The translations under genes and the position numbers were made by a program. The notes beneath the pieces were generated by a model that did not search any database, was not told the origin of the DNA, and saw only the letters and a list, made by a program, of their open reading frames with translations. A stretch of 64,000 nt of DNA, from the NCBI GenBank assembly GCA_963705275.1, contig OY970063.1, forward strand, positions 1,302,001 through 1,366,000. The letters run 5' to 3'. The stretch comes from Fen-1135 sp963705275 (lineage in GTDB: Bacteria > Desulfobacterota > Syntrophia > Syntrophales > UBA2185). Positions within the stretch are counted from its first letter, which is position 1; every line of letters starts with the position of its first letter. Below are positions 9,139 to 18,151 of this stretch, piece by piece.

Positions 9139-9782
9139 TTTCCATTCCCGCCCTCACCATTATTGAAGAGTACTGGCTGGTTCTGCAGATGCCAATCTGT
9201 CCAACCTATTTCTTGTCAAGAATAAAGATCTGACCCCCAATATTCCTCAGGGGATGCTTATCCTTCACCCACTCGTTCATATGCTTTTCGTTAATTTCAC
9301 AGGTATCCATTCTCTTCCTTCTATCGTCACATTACCCTCAAATATCTAACATAAGAACCATTCCCGTCACAGGGCCATTGTCTCCTTTGGAGCTTGATAG
9401 GTCACTTTAATGGAAGGGAGTAATATTATGACTTCTCTAATACCATGACTCTTATTTGAAATCTACTGTGAAATGTCAAAATGTTCAATGAAGAAGGCAT
9501 GTGCTTTATCCTTAAACCAAAGAATAAAAAAGGTCAGCATCATAAACCACTATAAGATTACGATTGCAGTCTGCTGAGACAATTTTTCCGACCTCCAATT
9601 AGATTTTAGAGTCAGAACAGAGTCAGACACCCCGCAAACCCGCTCCCAGTCTACATCGCAACGGGTTCGACTCCCATCGCCCGCTCCAGCTTATCCTTGC
9701 AAATATTCAGAAAAATTTCACGCCTCAATATGCGTGGCCACTTTAGTGTCGATATTCTTTAGCGGGGGTCAACTTTGCATAG
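9139..9782. other. Gene-poor stretch, probable remnant of an inserted element
   Basis: No intact gene. Near its left end is a GTCAGATCTTTATTCTTGAC-like sequence (minus strand, ~9215-9236), a kind of motif I associate with REP/RAYT-type transposable sequences. A 34-codon minus-strand ORF (9206-9310) with a Shine-Dalgarno-like AAGGAAG ends in it. At the right end is a 26-bp copy of the tRNA-Gly 3' end. Stop codons in all frames suggest decay. I infer the scar of a tRNA-targeted insertion. Confidence 0.45.
9663..9688 (+). repeat. Direct repeat of tRNA-Gly 3' end (att-like copy B)
   Basis: These 26 bp exactly repeat 9113-9138 (T-arm, acceptor 3' strand and CCA of tRNA-Gly). Integrases that target tRNA genes leave this kind of duplicated 3' end. 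No integrase gene remains in the intervening 520 bp. Confidence 0.75.
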
Positions 9783-11441
9783 TCATGAAATTGTTTCGAG
9801 GTCACGGAAAACGGCAGCGCCCAGTTTCTCCTTTACCGTGTCGAATATCCTTCTGCTCTTGCATCTCGCTTCTTTCGCTTCTTCCAGGAAGTATCTCAGG
9901 AGATTGAGGTCGTCGCCCTTGGGGGCGCCCGACTTCATATCCCCTGAAATCTTCGCCAACACGGAGAGAACGCCGAATGCATAGAGACTCAACGTTGTCA
10001 CCCGCCTCAGGAAAAATTCCCTCTCAACCACCTTTTCTCCATGGAAGATGACCCCCAGGAGCAGCATACGCCTGAGCATCCGTGCATTGGCCTTGACCAT
10101 TCTCACAGCCTCCTGCACGATTTCGCCGCCGCCATTTATGCGCCAGGGCATCGCCGCAAAACTGGAAAAAAAGTTCTTTAAGATGAAAGACCAGCGGGAG
10201 AAACCCTTGTGTAAGCGGAGCTCTTTCTTCAGACGTCCAAGAAGGAAGAGCGTGGGATAGACGGAATGGATTTCTGTCGTTCCCTCGAATATAGGAACAA
10301 CCCTGAAATCGCGCATCCGTTTTTCGTAGGGCTGGGTCATAAGATAACCGGCGCCCCCTGCCACCTGCATGGCATCGTAGAGGACGTCCCAGGCCCGCGT
10401 GGAACCGTAAAGCTTGCAGTGCGATGTCTCGATCACCGGGTCTTCGGTCGGTTGGGATTCGAGAAGATTTGCGGTAAAATAATTTATGCAGGATGTGACG
10501 AATCCGTGGGTTCGAGCATTTATTATTTTCTCCTGCACTAGAGGAAAATTACGGATGGGGACGCCGAACTGCATCCTGGCGCCAGCGCGCTTGAGCATGT
10601 CCTTCAAGGATATGTCTATAAGGCCGGCGGCGGCGGCACCTAAGGCCAGTCTCCCGTAGTTGAGGATGGCCAGGGCAATCTTGTAACCTTCTCCCGGCTT
10701 GCCCAGCATGTTTTCCACCGGGACGTGAACATTCTGAAATTGAATGGTGGCCGTAGAACTGGCCTTTATGCCCATCTTGGGCATATCCTTCCCGATCTTC
10801 ACGCCTTCCCATGCCGTCTCTAAGATAAAAGCGCCCATGAAACCGGGATGTGCCGGGTCCATCTGGGCAAAGGCGGTGAGGCCTTGCGCGTAGTTTGCGT
10901 TGGTGATGTAGGTTTTCGTGCCATTCAGGATGTAATATTTCCCATCCTCGGAGAGTTCAGCCTTCGTCTCAATATGTCTTGCATCCGAGCCGAAATTCGG
11001 TTCCGTGAGTGCATAGGAAAAGATCATTTTCCCTGATGCGGCAAGGGGGAGATATTGGCGCTTCTGCTTCTCCGTTCCGTATAGTTCAATGCCCTTGATG
11101 CCGATGAACAGGTGGGCAAGAAAAACAACTGCGGAGGCCAAGTCGAGGGCAGAGATTTCTTCTACGAAGCGGATGCAGTCGACAAGGCCGACGCCCAAAC
11201 CGCCGTAAGTTTCATCAAGGCTGATCCCGAAGAAACCCTTCTTTCTCATCTCTTGCAGCATCTCCTCAGGAACGCGGCCTTCCTCTTCAATCTTCTGAGG
11301 GGAATGGTCTTTAAACATCTCCCGGTAGGATTGCAGCAGGGACTGAATCTTGTCTGAATCGACCGGCATGCGGTAGGAATCAAAGATCGTTTTATCAAAG
11401 ACGCCTTCTAATATCTTCTCCATGAAGCTGCCCGATGCCAT
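9783..11441 (-). CDS. Acyl-CoA dehydrogenase with C-terminal extension
   Basis: An FAD-dependent acyl-CoA dehydrogenase of ~552 residues. Classic ACAD blocks are visible: YGGLGVGLVD, the signature YALTEPNFGSDARHI, the second block FQNVHVPVENMLG, the helical region QFGVPIRNFPLVQEK, and GGAGYLMTQPYEKRMRDFR followed by FEGTTEI, where the catalytic Glu resides. About 170 further residues extend past the usual ~380, as in VLCAD/ACAD9-like enzymes. I chose ATG 11441, preceded by GAAAGGAGA at ideal spacing; an upstream in-frame start at 11507 adds 22 Arg/Asp-rich residues. It lies alone, opposite to its neighbours and between two partial tRNA-Gly copies. The substrate is unknown; likely fatty or aromatic-derived acyl-CoA. 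Confidence 0.9.
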   Translation of the reverse strand: MASGSFMEKILEGVFDKTIFDSYRMPVDSDKIQSLLQSYREMFKDHSPQKIEEEGRVPEEMLQEMRKKGFFGISLDETYGGLGVGLVDCIRFVEEISALDLASAVVFLAHLFIGIKGIELYGTEKQKRQYLPLAASGKMIFSYALTEPNFGSDARHIETKAELSEDGKYYILNGTKTYITNANYAQGLTAFAQMDPAHPGFMGAFILETAWEGVKIGKDMPKMGIKASSTATIQFQNVHVPVENMLGKPGEGYKIALAILNYGRLALGAAAAGLIDISLKDMLKRAGARMQFGVPIRNFPLVQEKIINARTHGFVTSCINYFTANLLESQPTEDPVIETSHCKLYGSTRAWDVLYDAMQVAGGAGYLMTQPYEKRMRDFRVVPIFEGTTEIHSVYPTLFLLGRLKKELRLHKGFSRWSFILKNFFSSFAAMPWRINGGGEIVQEAVRMVKANARMLRRMLLLGVIFHGEKVVEREFFLRRVTTLSLYAFGVLSVLAKISGDMKSGAPKGDDLNLLRYFLEEAKEARCKSRRIFDTVKEKLGAAVFRDLETIS

Positions 11442-11619
11442 CTGTTGTCTCCTTTCTCTTGAGACCCCGTCCGCTGCATCTCTTCGCGGAAGAAAGTCCA
11501 TCGACATTTATAAATTGAGTAATGCCTTTTAAATGCTTTAAGTATAAGGGGTATGCATAGGAATTTCCATCTTTTTTAGTCAGGATCGTAATAATGATTA
11601 TATCCCCGCATCCGGCTGG

Positions 11620-11637
11620 CATCGGCCGCTCCATTTC
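11620..11637 (+). repeat. Partial copy of tRNA-Gly 3' end (att-like copy C)
   Basis: These 18 bp match 9125-9142 (acceptor 3' strand, CCA and the next four bases) with one mismatch. With copy B it brackets the acyl-CoA dehydrogenase gene. It is shorter and less secure than copy B. Confidence 0.5.
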
Positions 11638-11734
11638 TTGAATTCGCCCCCTGATATAAATCCTATTTTTTTCTTGCAATGGGTTTTTTTATATGTTAGA
11701 AATGCCACGAAAATCATCGAGTACGTTACTGATG

Positions 11735-11760
11735 AGTGGGCTGATGCCCACTTTTTTTTT
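11735..11760 (+). terminator. Intrinsic terminator/attenuator in the rimP leader
   Basis: AGTGGGC (11735-11741) and GCCCACT (11746-11752) form a 7-bp stem with a TGAT tetraloop, followed by a run of T. It sits 24 bases before the rimP start and no plus-strand gene ends nearby. It therefore looks like a leader attenuator of the rimP-nusA-infB operon, whose NusA product itself affects termination. Confidence 0.75.
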
Positions 11761-11784
11761 CTTAAATACTTGAGATGGAAATAG

Positions 11785-12264
11785 ATGGCCGATAAATCCA
11801 TTACATACCGGGAAAAAATCATGCAGCTCATTGAGCCTGTGATCGAATCCGAGGGCATGGAAATCATCGATCTCGAATGCCTGAAAATGAAATATCGGTG
11901 GCTGGTGCGGATATACATAGATAAGGAGGGGGGGGTCACCATTGCCGACTGTTCTGAAATCAGCAAACAAGCGGGTGACATCCTCGATGTTTATGACGTA
12001 CTTCCCGGCTCCTACACATTGGAGGTTTCTTCTCCGGGCCTGGATCGGCCTCTTACCAGGGACAAGGATTTCATTAAATACCGCGGATCTACCGTCCGCG
12101 TCAAGACAGCCGAAAAACTTGACGGCGTGAAAAATTTTCATGGGAAACTGAATGATTATCTGGATGAAAATGAGGCAAAGACTCTAATCGTCGATGTTTC
12201 GGGAAAGATTTATCACATACCACGGGATATGGTGGTTAAGGCACATCTTGTTTATGAATTTTGA
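11785..12264 (+). CDS. rimP: Ribosome maturation factor RimP
   Basis: RimP (159 residues) assists late assembly of the 30S subunit. The N-terminal domain contains the family block LVRIYIDKEGGVTIADCSEISKQ in two halves and VSSPGLDRPLTRDKDF; the C-terminal SH3-like domain follows. ATG 11785 gives the normal length. It opens the conserved rimP-nusA-infB-DUF503-rbfA-nrnA-truB-rpsO-pnp run, with nusA 21 bp downstream. A strong hairpin plus T-tract lies immediately upstream, suggesting attenuation of the operon. Confidence 0.96.
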   Translation: MADKSITYREKIMQLIEPVIESEGMEIIDLECLKMKYRWLVRIYIDKEGGVTIADCSEISKQAGDILDVYDVLPGSYTLEVSSPGLDRPLTRDKDFIKYRGSTVRVKTAEKLDGVKNFHGKLNDYLDENEAKTLIVDVSGKIYHIPRDMVVKAHLVYEF

Positions 12265-12285
12265 TGTAAATATGGAGGACTATCA

Positions 12286-13548
12286 ATGTTACCAGAACTT
12301 AAACGTCTGATAGAGCAGATGGGTAAGGATAGAGGTATAGACAAAAGTGTCATTATAGAGGCACTTGAAACGGCAATGCTAACCGCTGCGCGGAAAAAAT
12401 TGGGACTCCACGTAGATCTCGAGGCCCACTACAACGAGGAAGTGGGGGAAGTTGAAGTTTTTCAATTCAAAACCGTCGTAGATAAGGTCCTGCAGCCCGA
12501 TGTTCAGATTTCGGTGGCCGAGGCACGCCGAACCTTGGATGAAGGAGCGGAAAGGGGAGACAGTCTCGGGATAAAGATAGAAACGAACACCTTTGGCAGG
12601 ATTGCCGTTCAGACGGCTAAACAGATAATCATTCAAAAGGTCAAGGACGCTGAACGGGATAACATCTATGATGAATACAAAGATAAGAAAGGCGAACTGG
12701 TCAGCGGCTTTGTTCAAAGATTCGACGGTGGAAATATCATCGTTAACCTCGGGCGGGCGGAAGGTGTAGTACCCGCGGCGGAACAGATTTACAGAGAATC
12801 ATACAAACGGGGTGAGCGGATACGGGCATACGTGTGCGATGTAAAAAAGATAACCAAAGGACCGCAGATCATCCTATCCAGGACCCATCCCGGTTTCCTC
12901 AGGGCCCTTTTCGAAGTGGAAGTGCCCGAGATATCCGAAGGTCTAATCGAAATTGTAAATGTGGCAAGAGAACCGGGAAAACGGGCCAAGATCTCCGTGA
13001 GAACAAAAGATAAAGATATCGATCCCGTGGGTGCATGCGTAGGCATGAGAGGTTCCCGCGTGCAAAGCGTTGTTCAGGAATTAAAGGGGGAAAAGATAGA
13101 TATTGTTCCCTATTCCGTCGATAACGCCAGCTATGTCTGCAGTGCCCTCTCACCGGCCAAGGTCAACCGCGTGCTTATGGATGAGGACAGTCGTTCCATG
13201 GACGTAATAGTTCCCGATGATCAGCTCTCTTTAGCAATCGGAAAGAACGGACAGAATGTGAGGCTGGCGGTCAAATTGACGGGGTGGAAGATAGACGTTA
13301 AGAGTGAATCCATGGCGGCTTCACAGGAGGCGGAAGGATTCAAATCTCTTATCAGGATTCCCGGCATTGGTGACACTATGGCGGAGAAACTCTACAACGA
13401 GGGCTTCAAGAGCGTTGCCATGATCGCGACAGCGGAACCTGAGATGCTGTCAGCGATTCAGGGGGTGGGAGAAAAGAGCGCGACACAGTGGATCGAAGCG
13501 GCAGTTAAGATTATCGAGGTAGAGACGGCAGAACAAAAGAGCGCCTGA
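12286..13548 (+). CDS. nusA: Transcription termination/antitermination protein NusA
   Basis: NusA binds RNA polymerase and nascent RNA and tunes pausing and termination. The 420-residue product contains the N-terminal RNAP-binding domain, an S1 domain (VSGFVQRFDGGNIIVNLGRA near 140), two KH domains (GACVGMRGSRVQSVVQEL and LAIGKNGQNVRLAVKL) and a helix-hairpin-helix region at the end (IPGIGDTMAEKLYNEGF, IQGVGEKSATQWIEAA). A GGAGGA Shine-Dalgarno precedes the ATG. It is the second gene of the operon. Confidence 0.97.
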   Translation: MLPELKRLIEQMGKDRGIDKSVIIEALETAMLTAARKKLGLHVDLEAHYNEEVGEVEVFQFKTVVDKVLQPDVQISVAEARRTLDEGAERGDSLGIKIETNTFGRIAVQTAKQIIIQKVKDAERDNIYDEYKDKKGELVSGFVQRFDGGNIIVNLGRAEGVVPAAEQIYRESYKRGERIRAYVCDVKKITKGPQIILSRTHPGFLRALFEVEVPEISEGLIEIVNVAREPGKRAKISVRTKDKDIDPVGACVGMRGSRVQSVVQELKGEKIDIVPYSVDNASYVCSALSPAKVNRVLMDEDSRSMDVIVPDDQLSLAIGKNGQNVRLAVKLTGWKIDVKSESMAASQEAEGFKSLIRIPGIGDTMAEKLYNEGFKSVAMIATAEPEMLSAIQGVGEKSATQWIEAAVKIIEVETAEQKSA

Positions 13549-13637
13549 GCGGAACCAGGAACTCAGGAGAAATCTCTCAAAGACGAACATTATGAAAGAG
13601 TATAGCGCTGCAACCATAATATGTGAGGGTTTCAAGA

Positions 13638-16346
13638 ATGACTAAGAGAAGAGTCTACGAGTTAGCCAAGGAATTGGGTATCGATAGCAAAGAGTTGATA
13701 TCTCGTTTGGAAAAATTCGGCATTGTCGTGAAGTCTCATTCGAGTACTCTCGAAGACGCAGATGTGGAGAAGATACAGAAAGACCTACAGTCAGGTGAAC
13801 CGCATGAAATGGTTGAGCAGAGAATAAAGTCGACAATCATAAGAAGACGGGCGGTGCGTCCCGTTGCGGAAGAAGTTAAAGCAGAGCCGGTGGCAGAAGA
13901 AATTCCGGCAAAGCCTGAAGAAAAAAAGGTTGAATCAGCAGTCTCGAAGGAGGCCAAGAAAGAGAAGGTAAGCCCTAAGGAAGTAGAGACAAAGGCAGCA
14001 GCCCCCGCCGAAAAGGCGCCAAAGAAAGATGTTCCTGAGGAAGCAATCCCGCCGAAAGTTGCCAAACCAGAAGAACCCCAACTCAAAGACTTGAAGGTGG
14101 AAAGCCAGACAAAACCTGCTGAAGCAGTCGAAGAAGTTTCGAAGAAGCCTAAGAAAAAGATTGAGTTGGTTGAAAAAAAACCTGCACCCCCATCAGCAGT
14201 TCCCCCAGCGGCCACGGAGGCAAAGGAGGCGCCGCAAAAGGAAGATAAGAAAGAGGCAATATCCGCTCAAGCGCCCAAAGAGGTCGCTCCCGAAATAAAG
14301 AAAGCACCTCCCCAAAAGCCGGCGCTAAGAATCGTCAAAGAAATCATCCCTGCCAAGGCAGTGGAAAAACCGGCCAAGTGGGAGCCAGAAAAGGCCAAGA
14401 CAAAAGGTAAAAAGCCTGTTGAAGTTGTAATGGAAGAACTGCCGTCGGCAAGGAAAAAGGCTTTCATTAAGAAACTCGTAGACAAGAAAGACAGGCGTGA
14501 GGACTCAGACAGAGAAGAAAGGGTAGCTAAATGGAAGGATGGCAAAAGGCAAGTCGCTGCCAAGATGAAAAAGACTGCCATTACTACCCCGAAGGCGATA
14601 AAGAGAAGAATAAAGGTGGGTGAGGTAATAACCGTCGGTGAGCTTGCCAAGAAAATGGGTGTCAAGGCTGGCGAGGTTATCAGTAAGCTTATCGGACTTG
14701 GCTTGATGGTTACTATCAACCAGGCTATAGAGCGTGATGTTGCGACTCTCATTGCAGGCGAACTTGGATATCAGGTGGAACCGGTCGGTACGGAGTACGA
14801 TGAATCGCTGCAGAAGGTTGAGCCTCCTTCCGAGAATCTGACAACAAGGGCGCCTGTCGTCACAATAATGGGCCATGTTGACCATGGGAAAACCTCGCTT
14901 CTGGATGCCATAAGACAGACCAATGTAATAGCCGGTGAAGTAGGTGGCATTACTCAGGCTATAGGGGCATATCATGTCCATATTAAAGACAGGGATATCG
15001 TCTTTCTCGACACACCCGGTCATGAAGCCTTCACGGCCATGAGGGCAAGAGGGGCTCATGTAACAGACATTGTTGTTCTGGTAGTCGCAGCCGATGACGG
15101 CGTAAAGGATCAAACTATTGAGGCCATCAATCATGCGCGCGTCGCAGGGGTTCCCATAATCGTTGCCATTAACAAGATAGACAAACCAGGAGCAGACCAG
15201 GGCAAGATTAAGCAGGTCCTCTCCGATTACAACCTCGTGTCGGAAGAATGGGGTGGCGACACCATATATTGCGAGGTATCAGCCAAGAAGAAACAGGGCA
15301 TAGAAGATCTCCTGGAAATGATTCTTCTTCAGGCGGACGTCATGGACCTGCGTGCCGATGCCAAGCAACCAGCCCGGGGCGTTATCATCGAAGCGAAACT
15401 TGACCGGGGACGTGGACCAGTGGCGACCGTGTTGATTCAGGAAGGTACCTTGAAAGAGGGGGATGCATTTGTCTCCAAAACGGAATTTGGCAAGGTTAGA
15501 GCCCTGATTAACGACCAGGGTGGGAGAGTGGAAGAGGCCGGACCATCAATGCCGGTTGAAGTAATCGGATTTTCAAGGGTCCCGCAGGTGGGTGCGGAAT
15601 TTATCTGTGTGGAGGATGAGAAGAAGGCACGCAACATCGGAGAATATTGGATAAGAAAAGAACGGGAACGGGAACTTTCCAAATCGTCAAAGATCACCCT
15701 TGAGCAATTATACCAAAAAATTAAAGAAGGGGTTAAAGAACTCAACGTCATAATAAAGGGAGACGTCCAGGGCTCCATAGAGGCTTTGGCGGATGCCTTG
15801 AATAAGCTTAGCACACCCGATATCAAGCTGAAGATTATTCACAGTTCGACAGGCGCTATAACCGAGACAGATGTCATGCTCGCATCAGCATCAAACGCCG
15901 TGATAATCGGGTTTAACGTCAGACCGGATAGCAGAGTTACGGATATCGCCGAACAAGAAGGTGTGGAAATCAAGCTGTATGAAGTCATTTACGACATTAT
16001 AGCGGATATGAAGGCTGCCATGGAAGGCCTCCTCGAACCTGTTTATAAGGAGACAGTAATTGGGCGAGCGGAAGTCAGAGAATTGTTCAAAGTGCCAAAG
16101 ATTGGGACCATTGCAGGAAGCTATGTGACTGATGGCAAAATAACAAGAACGGCAAATCTTAAATTAGTGCGAGATGGAGTGCAGATTTATAATGGCAAGA
16201 TCCTCTCTCTCAGGAGGTTTAAGGACGACGCCAAAGAAGTGATGGAAGGGTTTGAATGTGGTATCGGAATAGAGGGCTTCAACGACATCAGAGTGGGTGA
16301 TGTCATCGAGGCTTATATCAATGAGCAGATAGAAAGAAAACTCTAA
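13638..16346 (+). CDS. infB: Translation initiation factor IF-2
   Basis: IF-2 is the GTPase that places fMet-tRNA on the 30S subunit. The ~902-residue product has an N-terminal IF2_N helix (MTKRRVYELAKELG), a long Lys/Glu/Ala/Pro-rich linker (~residues 75-310), a second IF2_N module, then the G domain with G1 GHVDHGKTS, G3 DTPGHEAF and G4 NKID, and the C-terminal C1/C2 domains. I chose ATG 13638, with GAGGG 8 bases upstream; a GTG at 13623 is possible. The linker has low-complexity repeats of AEK/PK type, as is usual. Confidence 0.97.
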   Translation: MTKRRVYELAKELGIDSKELISRLEKFGIVVKSHSSTLEDADVEKIQKDLQSGEPHEMVEQRIKSTIIRRRAVRPVAEEVKAEPVAEEIPAKPEEKKVESAVSKEAKKEKVSPKEVETKAAAPAEKAPKKDVPEEAIPPKVAKPEEPQLKDLKVESQTKPAEAVEEVSKKPKKKIELVEKKPAPPSAVPPAATEAKEAPQKEDKKEAISAQAPKEVAPEIKKAPPQKPALRIVKEIIPAKAVEKPAKWEPEKAKTKGKKPVEVVMEELPSARKKAFIKKLVDKKDRREDSDREERVAKWKDGKRQVAAKMKKTAITTPKAIKRRIKVGEVITVGELAKKMGVKAGEVISKLIGLGLMVTINQAIERDVATLIAGELGYQVEPVGTEYDESLQKVEPPSENLTTRAPVVTIMGHVDHGKTSLLDAIRQTNVIAGEVGGITQAIGAYHVHIKDRDIVFLDTPGHEAFTAMRARGAHVTDIVVLVVAADDGVKDQTIEAINHARVAGVPIIVAINKIDKPGADQGKIKQVLSDYNLVSEEWGGDTIYCEVSAKKKQGIEDLLEMILLQADVMDLRADAKQPARGVIIEAKLDRGRGPVATVLIQEGTLKEGDAFVSKTEFGKVRALINDQGGRVEEAGPSMPVEVIGFSRVPQVGAEFICVEDEKKARNIGEYWIRKERERELSKSSKITLEQLYQKIKEGVKELNVIIKGDVQGSIEALADALNKLSTPDIKLKIIHSSTGAITETDVMLASASNAVIIGFNVRPDSRVTDIAEQEGVEIKLYEVIYDIIADMKAAMEGLLEPVYKETVIGRAEVRELFKVPKIGTIAGSYVTDGKITRTANLKLVRDGVQIYNGKILSLRRFKDDAKEVMEGFECGIGIEGFNDIRVGDVIEAYINEQIERKL

Positions 16347-16426
16347 GACGGCATCCAACCCTTGATAATTTAGATATTGAGCTATCGCATTTTGTTTGGA
16401 ATTTCGCTTCGGAATTCGCTTAATAT

Positions 16427-16765
16427 ATGGTTATAGGATCCGGCATTATAAATTTGTTGATCGCTGAAAGCAGGTCTCTGAAGGAAAAGAGAGGTGTCCT
16501 GAACAGGATATTGAAACGGACCCAAAACGAATTCAATATTTCTATTGCAGAAATCGGCCAGAATGATCACTGGAAAAGGGCACAGATCGGGTTCAGCCTT
16601 GTAGGAAATGACAGGCGTTATATAAATGGAAAAATTGACCACATTCTGAAATTTGTCGACAATCTTCGCCTGGCTGAGGTGTTGAATTCAAAAATTGAGA
16701 TAACCAATCTCCCCGATTCGATGGACCACTTCGAATACAACGAGGATAAGTATAATGAGTTTTAA
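16427..16765 (+). CDS. DUF503 family protein (YlxP-like)
   Basis: A 112-residue protein of the DUF503/YlxP family, recognisable from the N-terminal block with SLKEKRGVLNRILKR and QNDHWKRAQIGFSLV. The family is conserved between infB and rbfA in many bacteria and is thought to act in ribosome biogenesis; the biochemical role is not established. It overlaps rbfA by 11 bases, so coupled translation is likely. Confidence 0.9.
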   Translation: MVIGSGIINLLIAESRSLKEKRGVLNRILKRTQNEFNISIAEIGQNDHWKRAQIGFSLVGNDRRYINGKIDHILKFVDNLRLAEVLNSKIEITNLPDSMDHFEYNEDKYNEF

Positions 16766-17117
16766 GAGGGCAACCCGCGTGGCGGATCTCATTATGGCAG
16801 ATATTTCCGATATCCTCTTAAGAGAAATTAGAGATCCGCGCATAAAATTAGTTACCATTACCGGGGTGCGCCTGACAGATGATCTGCGCTTCGCCAAAAT
16901 ATTTTTTGTCGAGATGGGCAAGGATACCTGCGATCCTCAAACCAAAATTGCCCTGGAAAGAGCAACCGGTTTCTTGAAGAAGGAACTGGGGAAAAGGCTG
17001 AAACTGCGTTACGTGCCGGACATTATTTTTGTGTGCGATGAATCGTTCGCATACGGAAGCCGAATAGATAAACTACTTGCAGAAATACGAACAACAGAGG
17101 AATCGGATGTTGAATAG
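16755..17117 (+). CDS. rbfA: 30S ribosome-binding factor RbfA
   Basis: RbfA (120 residues) binds the 30S subunit during 16S rRNA 5' end maturation. The KH-like fold is recognisable from RVADLIMADISDILL, REIRDPRIKLVTITGVRLT and the C-terminal LRYVPDIIFVCDESFAYGSR. It overlaps DUF503 upstream and nrnA downstream (11 bases each), a tight translational chain. Confidence 0.95.
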   Translation: MSFKRATRVADLIMADISDILLREIRDPRIKLVTITGVRLTDDLRFAKIFFVEMGKDTCDPQTKIALERATGFLKKELGKRLKLRYVPDIIFVCDESFAYGSRIDKLLAEIRTTEESDVE

Positions 17118-18069
17118 AATCATTGACATGATAAAAAAGCACAATTCTTTTCTTATTGCCTCCCATGTCAGACTTGATGGTGATGCACTTGGATCGGAGC
17201 TGGCCCTATATCAGATGCTTTTCAATATGGGCAAGGAGGTTGTAGTATACAATCAGGATGAAACACCGGGCAATTATCGTTTTCTGCCCGGGAGCGCCAA
17301 GATCGTCCATAAGCTGCCGCCGCTCGAAAAGTGTGATGTCGTATTCATCCTCGATTGCAGCGAATTTGACAGGATCGGAGACGAGGCTTCCCGCATCGGT
17401 AGCATGCAGCGTATCATAAACATTGACCATCATGTCTCAAACAGAAATTTTGGCAACATAGCTCTCGTTGACCACAATGCGAGTTCAACGGCGGAGCTGC
17501 TTTACGGGCTTATGCTGAAGATGGATGTTGACATTACAAAGGACATGGCAATAAATCTGTATGCAGCCATTATTACCGATACAGGAGGATTCTGCTACGG
17601 AAATACAAAAAAGGACACCCTGATAGCGGCGGGAAACCTTGTGGGAAGGGGCGCCGATCCTCAGTGGATTTCAGAGAATGTATATGAGAGCAACCCTCTT
17701 TCGAAAATTAGACTCTTGACGAAGGCCCTCGAAACCCTTGCTTTTGACTGGGATAAAAAGGTCGGCTACATAGTCGTCTACAGGAGGGACATCAACGATG
17801 TGGGGGCGCTGGTGGAGCATACCGAGGGCTTTGTAGATATCCCCCGTTCCATTCAGGGAGTAGAGGTATCCATTCTATTTACTGAATTGTCGGAGTACCA
17901 ATTTAAGCTAAGCCTTCGATCAAAAGGGAAAGTGAATGTGGAGCGTGTTGCCAGGACATTCGGCGGAGGTGGGCACATAAACGCCGCGGCCTGCCAAATA
18001 GATGGAGATTTCAATACTGTCTTGCAGCGAGTCTTGGGTGCCATCGCCGACCTCTCATCAAATCCATGA
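17107..18069 (+). CDS. nrnA: DHH-family nanoRNase / pAp phosphatase (NrnA-like)
   Basis: This DHH/DHHA1 phosphoesterase of ~320 residues degrades nano-RNAs and 3'-phosphoadenosine 5'-phosphate. Motifs: SHVRLDGDALGSELAL (metal-binding DxD), DCSEFDRIG, the DHH triad in NIDHHVSNRNFG, AIITDTGGFCYGNT, and the C-terminal DHHA1 glycine-rich FGGGGHINAAAC. I chose ATG 17107, with AGAGGA upstream, which overlaps the end of rbfA; an in-frame start at 17077 adds ten residues within rbfA. Confidence 0.93.
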   Translation: MLNRIIDMIKKHNSFLIASHVRLDGDALGSELALYQMLFNMGKEVVVYNQDETPGNYRFLPGSAKIVHKLPPLEKCDVVFILDCSEFDRIGDEASRIGSMQRIINIDHHVSNRNFGNIALVDHNASSTAELLYGLMLKMDVDITKDMAINLYAAIITDTGGFCYGNTKKDTLIAAGNLVGRGADPQWISENVYESNPLSKIRLLTKALETLAFDWDKKVGYIVVYRRDINDVGALVEHTEGFVDIPRSIQGVEVSILFTELSEYQFKLSLRSKGKVNVERVARTFGGGGHINAAACQIDGDFNTVLQRVLGAIADLSSNP

Positions 18070-18151
18070 ATAATGACTTGATGAAGAACGGCCATGGCGG
18101 AAAGCCCGATCTCTGCATGAGTAAGTGGCTTCATTTTATTGCGAGCTCATC

